Assembly (NCBI GenBank): GCA_018065435.1
Contig: JAGHTK010000026.1
Coordinates: 1-44,590 of the forward strand
Reading direction: 5' to 3'
Source: Candidatus Alistipes equi
Lineage (GTDB): Bacteria; Bacteroidota; Bacteroidia; Bacteroidales; Rikenellaceae
DNA: 44,590 nucleotides
How positions within the stretch are numbered: position 1 is the stretch's first letter; every line of letters begins with the position of its first letter. Below the pieces are notes generated by a model that saw nothing but the letters and a program-made list of their open reading frames with translations, did not search any database and had not been told where the DNA came from. The translations under genes were made by a program, and so were the position numbers. Below, one piece after another: positions 30,301 to 37,943 of this stretch.

Positions 30301-32221
30301 TCAATATACAGCTACCACAAAAATTGGTTTGGGCTCCCCGTCAGGTAAAATCATGCTGAGTGAGCAGTGTCTTGTTCAGGGTAAGAAGATAGGAAATCCT
30401 CCTACGAAGCAGGAACTTGTCGGTAATATCAAAGAAGAAAGTTTAATCGAAATCAATGGAATAGGCACTGCAGTGCCAACTACAGGTCTTATTTCCTATG
30501 ATGACAAAGCTACCGTTATCGCAGGACGTGGTGGAGATGGTTCTCTGTTTATTTCTGTTGGCGACGAAGATGTCGACATCACTATGACACCATCCGGTTG
30601 GATTCGATTCAGTTCCACAACTCCTTCATCCGCTTTAGCCGGAACAGCTATAAGTCTTAGCTATAATGCCATTGCCAATATGATGGAAAATGAGCGAAAG
30701 AGTGTTGTCCGTATTCAGGGTAAGACATCAGGTCAATATCAAGATATAGTATTCACACAACAGAATGGTGACTGGTTAAAAACAAACGGGGCAGTGTATG
30801 CACTCCCGGCTCGTTGGGTAAATGGATCTACCGCACGTCAGAAAAATGCTGACTTATGGAATAGGTATGGTTATTATGAATCTGCTTACGGGAATATGGA
30901 TGCTAATAAAACAGGAGGATATATTACGTATGTGCGAGCTGATGAAAATGAAGCTTTATGTCCTTTGCAGCGTTCCATATATGAAAATGGACCAGCATTG
31001 AGCAATCTAGCACCTGGAGATTATTGGCTTATAGTAATGCCTGATGTTACAGCTGAAGCTGGTACATGGTTTGAATTCTATGCAACCTTAGCTGGTGCAA
31101 AGAAGAGTAGCAAATACTTTGTCATGGAATGGAAGGATGGAGACGAGTGGAAATGTTTAGAAGACAGGTTGTTCGCTGCTGCCGAAAATCCTTCGTTGAA
31201 GTATTCCTATGCAATCTCGGGTGATGGTATATCGCACTGCTCAACATTCGAATGTGCATTCCCTATTACAAAAGCATTGCAAAAGCAAAATCTCTACATA
31301 CGTCTACGTCCTGTAGGCACATATGCTGCAGATGGCTCTACACATAACATCAACAATACAGTAGAAGCAGAAAGTGGATTTATGTATGCAAACTATGCTG
31401 CTGCATATGTAAATAAACTTGTAGGTCCAAGACCAAGCGTTCGTAAAAAAGTGCTATTCATAGGAAACTCCCTTACTTTCTACTATAATACCATCGCAAA
31501 GACAAAACAGTTGTGTTGGACTCAGGGAGTTGAAATAGATGCTTACGGATACTTGCATGGTGGTGCTGTGTTCTATGAGCATATGGATTGGGATTTCTCC
31601 AAATACGTAATGGCATTAGGTGGTTATGATTATGCAATTCTTCAGTGCGGAGCACGTTCTATTGGACGTTATGGTAGATATATATCACCTTCAGGTTCAG
31701 ACATTGATGCGGATGAAATAAATACATGCAAGAAATACCTAGAAGGATATGATGACATTCAAAATTGGGTTAAGAAATACTCTCCAAATTGTCAAATAAT
31801 TCTTGAACAAGACTGGCGAACCAAGTCAAATGCTACGAACTACGTATCGGATTACAATATTCAAGCAGAGGGATATACCATATCCGAGGCAAATAGAATG
31901 AAAGTGTGTGATATATATATTGACAGAGGTCATGCGCAATGGGCAAAGCTATATCCTATGGTATGGGAATCTCCAGTGGGCGATTCATTCAGATACGTAT
32001 GGGATGTATCAAATTGGGGTTACAATCTATACTATACAGATTCTTACCATGAGAATAATGATGGCGCATACCTAAAGTCCTGCGTTAACACGCTGATGCT
32101 TTGTGGCAAAAAGAAGTTCACATCATCAATAATTAGCATAGACGCCGTCGATGACACTGTTGCAAAAAATCTACAATATGCAGCAGAACACGCTGTTGCA
32201 CCAAAGACATATTTTGAATAG
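27347..32221 (+). CDS. Giant surface lipoprotein: fimbrillin-like N-terminus, GLUG-like GGIVG repeats, BACON-like domain, C-terminal DUF4886/SGNH-like hydrolase
   Basis: 1624-aa ORF; lipobox FLLLATILIAVLFSC; LDTKTYLGE...WKAGDKI; many GG(I/V)(V/I/A)G...CxNxG units; ITMTPSGWIRFSS...SVVRIQGKTSGQYQDIVFTQQNGDW; KKVLFIGNSLTFYYNT and DSYHENNDGAYL. The true start may be 27359 (MKKTFLLL). Confidence 0.85.
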   Translation: MIVAMKKTFLLLATILIAVLFSCTKTGFEEQDSIIDKTILGVTHANLDTKTYLGEGVTSRPILWKAGDKIIVNKGDMKGAPGLVSQEYDGKASAIIPLESYMAAPFNVLYPAEVMAEDGTILLDEVQSFVSNNVASGTAISAGYSMSDDISLKCLCGFIKFTITQQSDEEIESLTISSIGGKAMSGIFDIDYNTPSMTCLSGKDFIRIENVSYTNGKAEIIATIPAGTYEGFRVRIRSNKEKNNMMQAHLTKNASTVDMLGGTMVDLGVIPFNPNSSAKEITTAQQFQQFLNDVSLGDYTKWVDEKSGEVLLGSDIDFAGADIVSATASFAGILNGQGYALKNTTFKQAIFTNLTGTIKNIVLDETCTIIFPSTSGTKEVRNAVLVEVSEKGSVISGCVCKAICPKVNHTTVGRHFFGIFAARSYGLLQNCINYTDVDLEFSNMDATIDMGLLVGATRYAYCSVEECVNFGDFTLTILGKDNNVYMGGIVGVYTASNVEKCINHGNITYNYSSSGTGLPYVGGVSGANGSTSACVLTSCANYGNVTLSSSGKVYRPYVGGVIGSASATITSCRNEGCVKVVGTYAQKTVSDVTYYPSIGGIVGINGDADHARTIAGCENGGDVLMESTPASATYSRGGGIAGLNYGTTMECLNKGNIHILDCGKDHYAAGIVGITTGIVCTIKNCRNEGTISGSTTAGTNCSLLLGGIVGRERGAEISSCTNVGEIHADGGQINAGGIVGMLLIASTHSISDCVNDGSIITYTSNSTSTDISARVGGIVGYAGKYKTEYTISGCTNNADINVTNGGSNSYYRVGGIIGYGTRANISNCVNNGMINVKGDDTYSCTKTQYVGGIVGYPCNDDGYEIIGLKDCINNAKVEDLSSSKVYIGGLAGANFIELPNPGRNYGEVYAKNAAQESAVGGIAGYNASTISNAWVQCKVHNGSSNNVYTGGVVGTQNASADILGGYVNVDVSTTNTGFVGLIVGNQYTATTKIGLGSPSGKIMLSEQCLVQGKKIGNPPTKQELVGNIKEESLIEINGIGTAVPTTGLISYDDKATVIAGRGGDGSLFISVGDEDVDITMTPSGWIRFSSTTPSSALAGTAISLSYNAIANMMENERKSVVRIQGKTSGQYQDIVFTQQNGDWLKTNGAVYALPARWVNGSTARQKNADLWNRYGYYESAYGNMDANKTGGYITYVRADENEALCPLQRSIYENGPALSNLAPGDYWLIVMPDVTAEAGTWFEFYATLAGAKKSSKYFVMEWKDGDEWKCLEDRLFAAAENPSLKYSYAISGDGISHCSTFECAFPITKALQKQNLYIRLRPVGTYAADGSTHNINNTVEAESGFMYANYAAAYVNKLVGPRPSVRKKVLFIGNSLTFYYNTIAKTKQLCWTQGVEIDAYGYLHGGAVFYEHMDWDFSKYVMALGGYDYAILQCGARSIGRYGRYISPSGSDIDADEINTCKKYLEGYDDIQNWVKKYSPNCQIILEQDWRTKSNATNYVSDYNIQAEGYTISEANRMKVCDIYIDRGHAQWAKLYPMVWESPVGDSFRYVWDVSNWGYNLYYTDSYHENNDGAYLKSCVNTLMLCGKKKFTSSIISIDAVDDTVAKNLQYAAEHAVAPKTYFE
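28588..30310 (+). repeat. Tandem degenerate protein-coding repeats (GGIVGxxxxxxxISxCxNxGxI)
   Basis: About 15 units read in frame, e.g. GGIVGVYTASNVEKCINHGNI, GGVIGSASATITSCRNEGCV, GGIVGRERGAEISSCTNVGEI, GGIIGYGTRANISNCVNNGMI, GGLAGANFIELPNPGRNYGEV. Confidence 0.8.
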
Positions 32222-32271
32222 TATTCACTTCTCTAAAAGAATGAAGTAAATTTTGTAATTTTAGTGCTCGA

Positions 32272-32297
32272 CTCATAGCGTATACAATTGCTATGGG
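32272..32297 (+). other. Hairpin in the 5' region of the deaminase gene
   Basis: CTCATAGC-gtatacaatt-GCTATGGG, 8 bp with one G.U. No T-tract. Confidence 0.4.
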
Positions 32298-32362
32298 AGA
32301 TACTTTAAGTCTCTTGAAAAGTGATTTGATAGAAAGTTTTGTAAATAAAAGTTAGGATATAT

Positions 32363-32845
32363 ATGGACAGGTTTAATGATTTGGACAGACAATTTATGCA
32401 ACAAGCCATAGAACTATCGGCTGCTAATGTTGAAAATGGAGGAGGTCCCTTCGGCGCCGTTATCGTTAGAGATGGTGTGGTTGTTGCAACGGGCGTGAAT
32501 AGGGTTACGGCAAATAACGATCCAACGGCTCATGCCGAGGTGAGTGCTATACGTTCCGCCTGTCAAAAACTCGGAACATTTAATCTTTCGGGTTGCGTAA
32601 TATACACCTCGTGTGAACCATGTCCAATGTGTCTAAGTGCCATCTATTGGGCCAGATTGGAAAAAATTTACTTCGCAAACACAAAGGAGGATGCTAAAGC
32701 GATAGATTTTGCAGATTCGTTCATCTATGATGAAATTGCAAAACCATATTCCCAAAGGAAAGTGCCTTTTCTCAACATGATGCGTGAGGACGCCTACAAG
32801 GTGTTTGAATCATGGATTGAGAAGGCAGATAAAATCAAGTACTAG
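32363..32845 (+). CDS. Nucleoside/guanine deaminase (CDA fold, GuaD-like)
   Basis: GGPFGAVIVRDGVVVATGVNRV, DPTAHAEVSAIR, YTSCEPCPMCLSAIYWA. Confidence 0.9.
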   Translation: MDRFNDLDRQFMQQAIELSAANVENGGGPFGAVIVRDGVVVATGVNRVTANNDPTAHAEVSAIRSACQKLGTFNLSGCVIYTSCEPCPMCLSAIYWARLEKIYFANTKEDAKAIDFADSFIYDEIAKPYSQRKVPFLNMMREDAYKVFESWIEKADKIKY

Positions 32846-34071
32846 TGTTTTTCGAGTTCTTCATAGCACGCAGATTGCGTTCTAATACACGTTCGACATC
32901 AAGCATTGTCGGTCGTGTTGCGTTGTGTGCCGTGACACTCAGCATAGCGGTATTGGTAATTACTAGTGCCGTGCTCTTTGGTTTTAGGGAACAACTCATT
33001 GAGCGCATGTCTGTCCTGTCTGGAGAGGTGGTTTTGACGGATGTCGGGACATTTCGGTTTTCGAATGATGCACATGTAGCCGTTGATAAGGACATTTTAG
33101 AAATAGGGAAACGAGTCGATGGCGTTCGGGATGTATCAATGTATGTGACTACAGGTGGCGTGCTACAATCACATGAAGGTTCCTGTGTTTGTCACTTGCA
33201 GGGACTTAACGCTTCAAAACTTGTGCCAAGGCTTACGGATAAGCTTCTCTGCGGTACACTTCCTTCAGAAGAATTTTCCAGTGGACGAGAAATAGTAATT
33301 TCCTCTACGACTGCTCGGCGTTTAGGGGTTGGCGTCAATGACATTGTCGAATTTTTTTCAAAGAGTCCCAAGAACCAGTTTATAAGAACACTTTTTAGAG
33401 TTTCTGCCATTGTTGATGTGAGTATAAGCGTGGATTTTGAACAAGCTTTTACAACGTTAACCAACGCCCAAAGAGTTGCAGATCTTCTTCCGCAGAGAAT
33501 TTCCGGATATATGATAGACTGCGATGGGGATTACTTAAGCGTTGCATCCGATATTAATGGTTTTTTGGTTTATGACTATCAGGGAACGGACAATCTCTCG
33601 GCTTTTACCTTTGATCAGCTTTATGGTAATCTTTTTGCCTGGCTTTCAACCCTTGACATAAATTCCAGGGTTATTATAATAATAATGATGGCCGTATCGC
33701 TTTTTAATATGATAGTGGCCCTTTTGGTTCTTATCCTCGAAAAGACCCGTACGATAGGTGTCTTGCGTTCTTTGGGACTCTCCCGTGGGCGTGTGCGACG
33801 GATATTTGTTATAGAATCAGGTGAAATAATAGTGAAGGGTATAATCCTTGGAGATGTTTGTGGACTTGTACTTTGCGCTTTGCAGAAGTGGTTTCACATT
33901 CTTCGTTTGGATGCTTCTGCATATTTGCTATCGGAGGTTCCAATCAAGATTGATGTGCTATGGATAATTGTTACAAATGTTATATTTGTTGTACTTTTGT
34001 TGGCGGTGGTCATGATGGCGACGACAATCATTTCAAAAATCACCCCAAGTACAACGCTTAAATACGAATAA
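32845..34071 (+). CDS. FtsX/LolC-type ABC transporter permease
   Basis: N-terminal TM, large periplasmic domain, C-terminal FtsX-like TM block with EKTRTIGVLRSLGLSRGRVRRIFVIESGEIIVKG. GTG start overlapping the preceding TAG by 1 nt. Confidence 0.88.
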   Translation: MFFEFFIARRLRSNTRSTSSIVGRVALCAVTLSIAVLVITSAVLFGFREQLIERMSVLSGEVVLTDVGTFRFSNDAHVAVDKDILEIGKRVDGVRDVSMYVTTGGVLQSHEGSCVCHLQGLNASKLVPRLTDKLLCGTLPSEEFSSGREIVISSTTARRLGVGVNDIVEFFSKSPKNQFIRTLFRVSAIVDVSISVDFEQAFTTLTNAQRVADLLPQRISGYMIDCDGDYLSVASDINGFLVYDYQGTDNLSAFTFDQLYGNLFAWLSTLDINSRVIIIIMMAVSLFNMIVALLVLILEKTRTIGVLRSLGLSRGRVRRIFVIESGEIIVKGIILGDVCGLVLCALQKWFHILRLDASAYLLSEVPIKIDVLWIIVTNVIFVVLLLAVVMMATTIISKITPSTTLKYE

Positions 34072-34076
34072 GAGTT

Positions 34077-34787
34077 TTGAAGGTAGATAGAAGCAGTGAA
34101 AATGTAGGCCGGATGTTTGACGACATCGCTCCGACGTATGATTTGCTCAATCATGTATTTTCTTTGGGCATTGACAAAATTTGGAGACGGCGCGTTGTAA
34201 AGATACTTCGTCGTTGTGGTGCAAAAAGTATCCTTGATGTCGCGACGGGTACAGGTGACTTGGCCATAGCCATAGCCGAGGGTATTCCGGGTTCTGCTAT
34301 ATTCGGCGTTGATCTTTCTTCACAGATGCTTGAACGAGCACAGAACAAGATTCTTCGATGTGGACTATGTGAAAGAATCTCTTTAGAGCAGTGCAATGTT
34401 GATGATCTTGCGCTTAAGCAGGAAAGCCTTGATGCTGTGACGGTTGCTTTCGGTATAAGAAACTTTGAGAACAGGGAAAATGCGATTGAGAAATTTTTGA
34501 GAATTCTCAAACCTGGAGGACATCTTGTTATTCTTGAGTTTTCCACTCCTCGTACACGTATTGTTTCGAATCTCTACAAATTCTATTTCCATCATATCAT
34601 GCCTCTAATAGGTGCTCTTGTTTCAAAAAACAAGAAGGCGTATACATATCTCCCGAATTCTGTGGATGAATTTCCGGAACCAAAGAAGTTTATGCAGACA
34701 CTTTATGGTGCAGGATTTGAAAAGGTAACAAAACGTTCACAAAGTTTGGGTATTGCTCAGATTTACATTGCTAAAAAACCAGCATAG
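34077..34787 (+). CDS. menG: Demethylmenaquinone methyltransferase (MenG/UbiE)
   Basis: MFDDIAPTYDLLNHVFSLGIDKIWRR, LDVATGTGDLAIA, AFGIRNFENRENAI, RILKPGGHLVILEFSTP. Apparent TTG start. Confidence 0.93.
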   Translation: MKVDRSSENVGRMFDDIAPTYDLLNHVFSLGIDKIWRRRVVKILRRCGAKSILDVATGTGDLAIAIAEGIPGSAIFGVDLSSQMLERAQNKILRCGLCERISLEQCNVDDLALKQESLDAVTVAFGIRNFENRENAIEKFLRILKPGGHLVILEFSTPRTRIVSNLYKFYFHHIMPLIGALVSKNKKAYTYLPNSVDEFPEPKKFMQTLYGAGFEKVTKRSQSLGIAQIYIAKKPA

Positions 34788-34839
34788 CATTTTATAACGT
34801 TGTAAAAATTTATACATCGTAAAATTACTTGAGAAACTT

Positions 34840-35337
34840 ATGGCTGATTTGAATTACATGAAAAACATATATCGATTATTCATTGTCGTTTTTGCGATAT
34901 GCGTATTGTGCGGATGTCGCGAAAAAATAGAGCGACTTCGTGAGCAGATTGCAATCGAGGGTGTGGAGAGTACAAAGGGTTCACCAATGTCTGGGCTTAC
35001 CATTGGGTTGCGTGTTCGCAATGATTCTTCTTACACGGTCACAATCCCGTCAGCCAGCGTCCAACTCTATTATATGGATAATTACATATGTACGGCAGAA
35101 CTTGATGAAACGGCCCTTATCCCTAAGCGCTATAATGGCAGCGTTAGTGTGAAAGTGAAACTTGACATGCCGAATCCGTTAAAGGGACTTATAATTATTC
35201 GGCAGCTGAGTAAAGGTGACTATTCGGGCTTTACATGCACGCTTGATGCGAAGGTTAAAATCGGAGTGGCATCTCGTCGTTTGCGTCTTGAAAACATTCC
35301 GCTAACAGAGATGTTAAAAAAATTGGGAGTAAAGTGA
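34840..35337 (+). CDS. Small LEA-type-like lipoprotein, unknown function
   Basis: Signal/lipobox YRLFIVVFAICVLCGC, beta-rich SPMSGLTIGLRVRNDSSYTVTIPSASVQLYY. Start may be the internal Met at 34858. Confidence 0.65.
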   Translation: MADLNYMKNIYRLFIVVFAICVLCGCREKIERLREQIAIEGVESTKGSPMSGLTIGLRVRNDSSYTVTIPSASVQLYYMDNYICTAELDETALIPKRYNGSVSVKVKLDMPNPLKGLIIIRQLSKGDYSGFTCTLDAKVKIGVASRRLRLENIPLTEMLKKLGVK

Positions 35338-35783
35338 AAAGATTTATTACACTATTAGGTATTTTATTGTTTCTGGGCTCACTTTCGGCACAGAATCTGC
35401 ATGAATTTTCCCGAAAGATTGGTCAGCGGGAAGTTGATTCTCTGGGTCGCAAACACGGCATAATCCGTGTAGAGGAAAGAGGAGATGTTTCATCCGTTAT
35501 ACAATCAGCTATTTCGGAGAATGTACCTTCAGTTTTAAGTATGCGTGTTGTGGTGTATATGGGAAATGGTCAACAGGCTCGTCAGGAATCAATCGAAGCG
35601 AAGGAATCGGTGCTTTCATTATATCCTGAACTTCAAGTTGATATGGTTTATGAGAACCCATATTTTAAGGTGATTGTAGGCGATTGCCGTACGCGAGAGG
35701 AGGCTGTTGCTCTTTTGGCAAAACTTCAATCTTCTTTTCCAAAAGCCTTTGTCACAAGAGAGCGAATCATGCTTCAGCGCTAG
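35334..35783 (+). CDS. Secreted SPOR-like domain protein
   Basis: Signal peptide then ...YPELQVDMVYENPYFKVIVGDCRTREEAVALLAKLQSSFPKAFVTRE. GTG start overlapping the preceding TGA. Confidence 0.7.
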   Translation: MKRFITLLGILLFLGSLSAQNLHEFSRKIGQREVDSLGRKHGIIRVEERGDVSSVIQSAISENVPSVLSMRVVVYMGNGQQARQESIEAKESVLSLYPELQVDMVYENPYFKVIVGDCRTREEAVALLAKLQSSFPKAFVTRERIMLQR

Positions 35784-36175
35784 TCTTCCTCGTAAAATCC
35801 GTTCATAACAGCATCAATTTGTCGACGTTCCTTTTTCGTTGGACGTCCCGTTCCGCGTTCCCTAAAGATGAAAATTGTTTCACGCGGTACATTAAGTTTA
35901 GCCTTTTCCTCTTCAGGTGTGATGTCGACACAGTACTCTGAAACATTTTTTGCTGGCTGCCGATTCGATACAAGTTTTTCTACGCGGTAGCGAAGCGTTG
36001 CCATTGGTCGTCTTATGGATATTTCATCTCCGGGGTGCACTTCACGCGATGCTTTTACGTATGCATCGTTAATCATTACGCGCTGACTTTTAATTGCTTC
36101 AGCTGCATCTGAGCGTGTTTTGTAAAGTCTTACAGCCCACAGATATTTGTCTAGTCTGATACTATTTTCTTCCAT
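35780..36175 (-). CDS. S4-domain RNA-binding protein (HslR-like)
   Basis: IRLDKYLWAVRLYKTRSDAAEAIKSQRVMINDAYVKASREVHPGDEI. Confidence 0.88.
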   Translation of the reverse strand: MEENSIRLDKYLWAVRLYKTRSDAAEAIKSQRVMINDAYVKASREVHPGDEISIRRPMATLRYRVEKLVSNRQPAKNVSEYCVDITPEEEKAKLNVPRETIFIFRERGTGRPTKKERRQIDAVMNGFYEED

Positions 36176-36650
36176 CTTTTTTAATCCAAGTTGATATTGG
36201 GTGGTGTGCCAGATATGAATTTCTGAAACATCCGAATTGAGTTACCTCATCCGAAATCCAAGGTGGAAGTTCTGGACGTTCATCCTTCTTTCGTAGCTCA
36301 ACTTCTCCCAATATAAGACCTTCATTTTCACCATGAAACTCATCCACTTCGTATATATATCCCCTATAGGGAACAATATATCGATGTTTGTCGATAAGTT
36401 CTGAGCATCGTTTTAGAAGCGCTTCAGCACATTTAAGAGGAATCTCGCGTTCCCATTCAAAGCGACTCAGTCCTCCGTCTCGGCTTTTCCCTTTGATGGT
36501 CAGATATGCTTTTTCTCCGTAGATGCGTATTCGTGCGGTAACTTTTTTTGAGCATAGGTATCCTTGGCATATATGTTGGCTGGATGTCGCACTTGTTTTG
36601 TATGCGTCAGATAAAACCAAGAATTTTCTTTCTATTTCACAATTGTTCAT
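36162..36650 (-). CDS. CYTH domain protein
   Basis: EIERKFLV, RIRIYGEKAYLTIKG, WEREIPL, YEVDEFHGENEGLILGEVEL. Confidence 0.9.
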   Translation of the reverse strand: MNNCEIERKFLVLSDAYKTSATSSQHICQGYLCSKKVTARIRIYGEKAYLTIKGKSRDGGLSRFEWEREIPLKCAEALLKRCSELIDKHRYIVPYRGYIYEVDEFHGENEGLILGEVELRKKDERPELPPWISDEVTQFGCFRNSYLAHHPISTWIKKDGRK

Positions 36651-37198
36651 CGCGATGCCACTTCCTTTGAATCGTCAGGAATAACGCCTTTTTTATCCAC
36701 AGCCCACGTTCCGTGTACACGCAGCACCTGCTCTATAATGTCACGTACAGCGCCAGCGCCACCATTGTATTCAGACACAAAAACAGATGCTTCAATAGCT
36801 TCGATGCAAGCATCTGCGGGAGCTGTTGGCAATCCTACACGTTGCATGCATTCCAAATCAGGAATATCATCGCCCATATATATCGTGTTGTGAAGATTGA
36901 CTTCTGCCTTTTGGGCAAATTCCTCAATAGCTGCAATTTTGTCCATACAGTTCAGGTAAACATACTCAATGTGTAACCTTTTGAGTCTGCTTTCTAGATT
37001 TTTGCCGAAACCTCCGGATATGATACAAATCTTGTAACCGTGACGAATGGCATAAGCCATAGCGTAACCATCCTTTGCATAATAGCGACGCAGAAAATCG
37101 TCACCGATAGGAATTATTGCGCCGTCCGTAAGCACGCCGTCAACATCAAATACGAATGCCTCGACATCTTTCAGTCTTTCTTTAAAGTTCTTTTGCAT
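36647..37198 (-). CDS. kdsC: HAD phosphatase, KdsC-like (KDO-8-phosphate phosphatase)
   Basis: FVFDVDGVLTDGAI, YYAKDGYAMAYAIRHGYKICIISGG, YMGDDIPDLECMQRVGLPTAPADA. Confidence 0.88.
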   Translation of the reverse strand: MQKNFKERLKDVEAFVFDVDGVLTDGAIIPIGDDFLRRYYAKDGYAMAYAIRHGYKICIISGGFGKNLESRLKRLHIEYVYLNCMDKIAAIEEFAQKAEVNLHNTIYMGDDIPDLECMQRVGLPTAPADACIEAIEASVFVSEYNGGAGAVRDIIEQVLRVHGTWAVDKKGVIPDDSKEVASR

Positions 37199-37941
37199 AT
37201 GTTTTGGGTTATGCTTTTATAGATATTACACATGTTTTCATCGTCTTCTAGAAGCTCGAGATGACGGGAAATTGTACCTAAATCACCACGTACGGCAGGT
37301 CCTGTTTGAACATCATCCGGATCTTCGTTTGCCATTGCTTTTCGGAGAGTTTCCTTCATTAAAGGGAAAAGAGTGGCGAATGGTAAATCCTGTTTTTGGA
37401 GTATCTTTCTGGAAATTGAATACATGTGGTTGACAAAATTGTTCACAAACACACCTGAGAGGTGAATACGGCATCTTGTATCAAGTCCGGCTTCGTATAC
37501 AGCCTTTGAAAGCAGGCCTGCAAGTGTAGTAATGGTCTCTAGCGTTTTTTGATTTGTGGCCTCGCAAAAGATTGGAATTGTTTCAAAATCCACATCAATC
37601 CCCTTAGTAAAGGTTTGAAAAGGATAAAACACCGCGCGGTTCTTATACTTATCGGGTATTGCCTCTATGGATACGGCTCCTGCTGTATGGGCGATAACGC
37701 TGTCCAATGGTATGTTTGCCTGTAATATCGCCTCTTCAATTGCAGAATCCTTCACAGCTACAAGATATACATCACTAGCCTCTATGGCTTTGTTGAACCA
37801 TTTCGTTTTTGCAATTGAGGCCAAAAATTTTCCGCGAAGTTCGTTTCTAGAACATATCTGTGAGAGTTGTATAGATGCCTTTAAGCAGCCTTTCACGAGA
37901 GCTTCTGCCACATTGCCACTACCTATAACTGTTACTTTCAT
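37171..37941 (-). CDS. Rossmann-like / DUF2520 oxidoreductase-like protein
   Basis: VTVIGSGNVAEALVKGC; SVIAHTAGAVSIEAI; GVFVNNFVNHMYSISRKIL, DUF2520-type C-terminal helical region. Confidence 0.85.
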   Translation of the reverse strand: MKVTVIGSGNVAEALVKGCLKASIQLSQICSRNELRGKFLASIAKTKWFNKAIEASDVYLVAVKDSAIEEAILQANIPLDSVIAHTAGAVSIEAIPDKYKNRAVFYPFQTFTKGIDVDFETIPIFCEATNQKTLETITTLAGLLSKAVYEAGLDTRCRIHLSGVFVNNFVNHMYSISRKILQKQDLPFATLFPLMKETLRKAMANEDPDDVQTGPAVRGDLGTISRHLELLEDDENMCNIYKSITQNICKRTLKKD

Positions 37942-37943
37942 AG

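Noticed and set aside
32271-32300. Possible purine riboswitch upstream of the guanine-type deaminase (ACTCATA...CTATGGG resembles the P1 stem)
   Set aside because: Only a 10-nt loop separates the arms; the P2/P3 helices and conserved core of a purine riboswitch are absent.
34790-34815. TTTTATAACGTTGTAAAA near-palindrome after menG as a terminator or operator
   Set aside because: AT-rich, weak stem and no T-tract; insufficient support.
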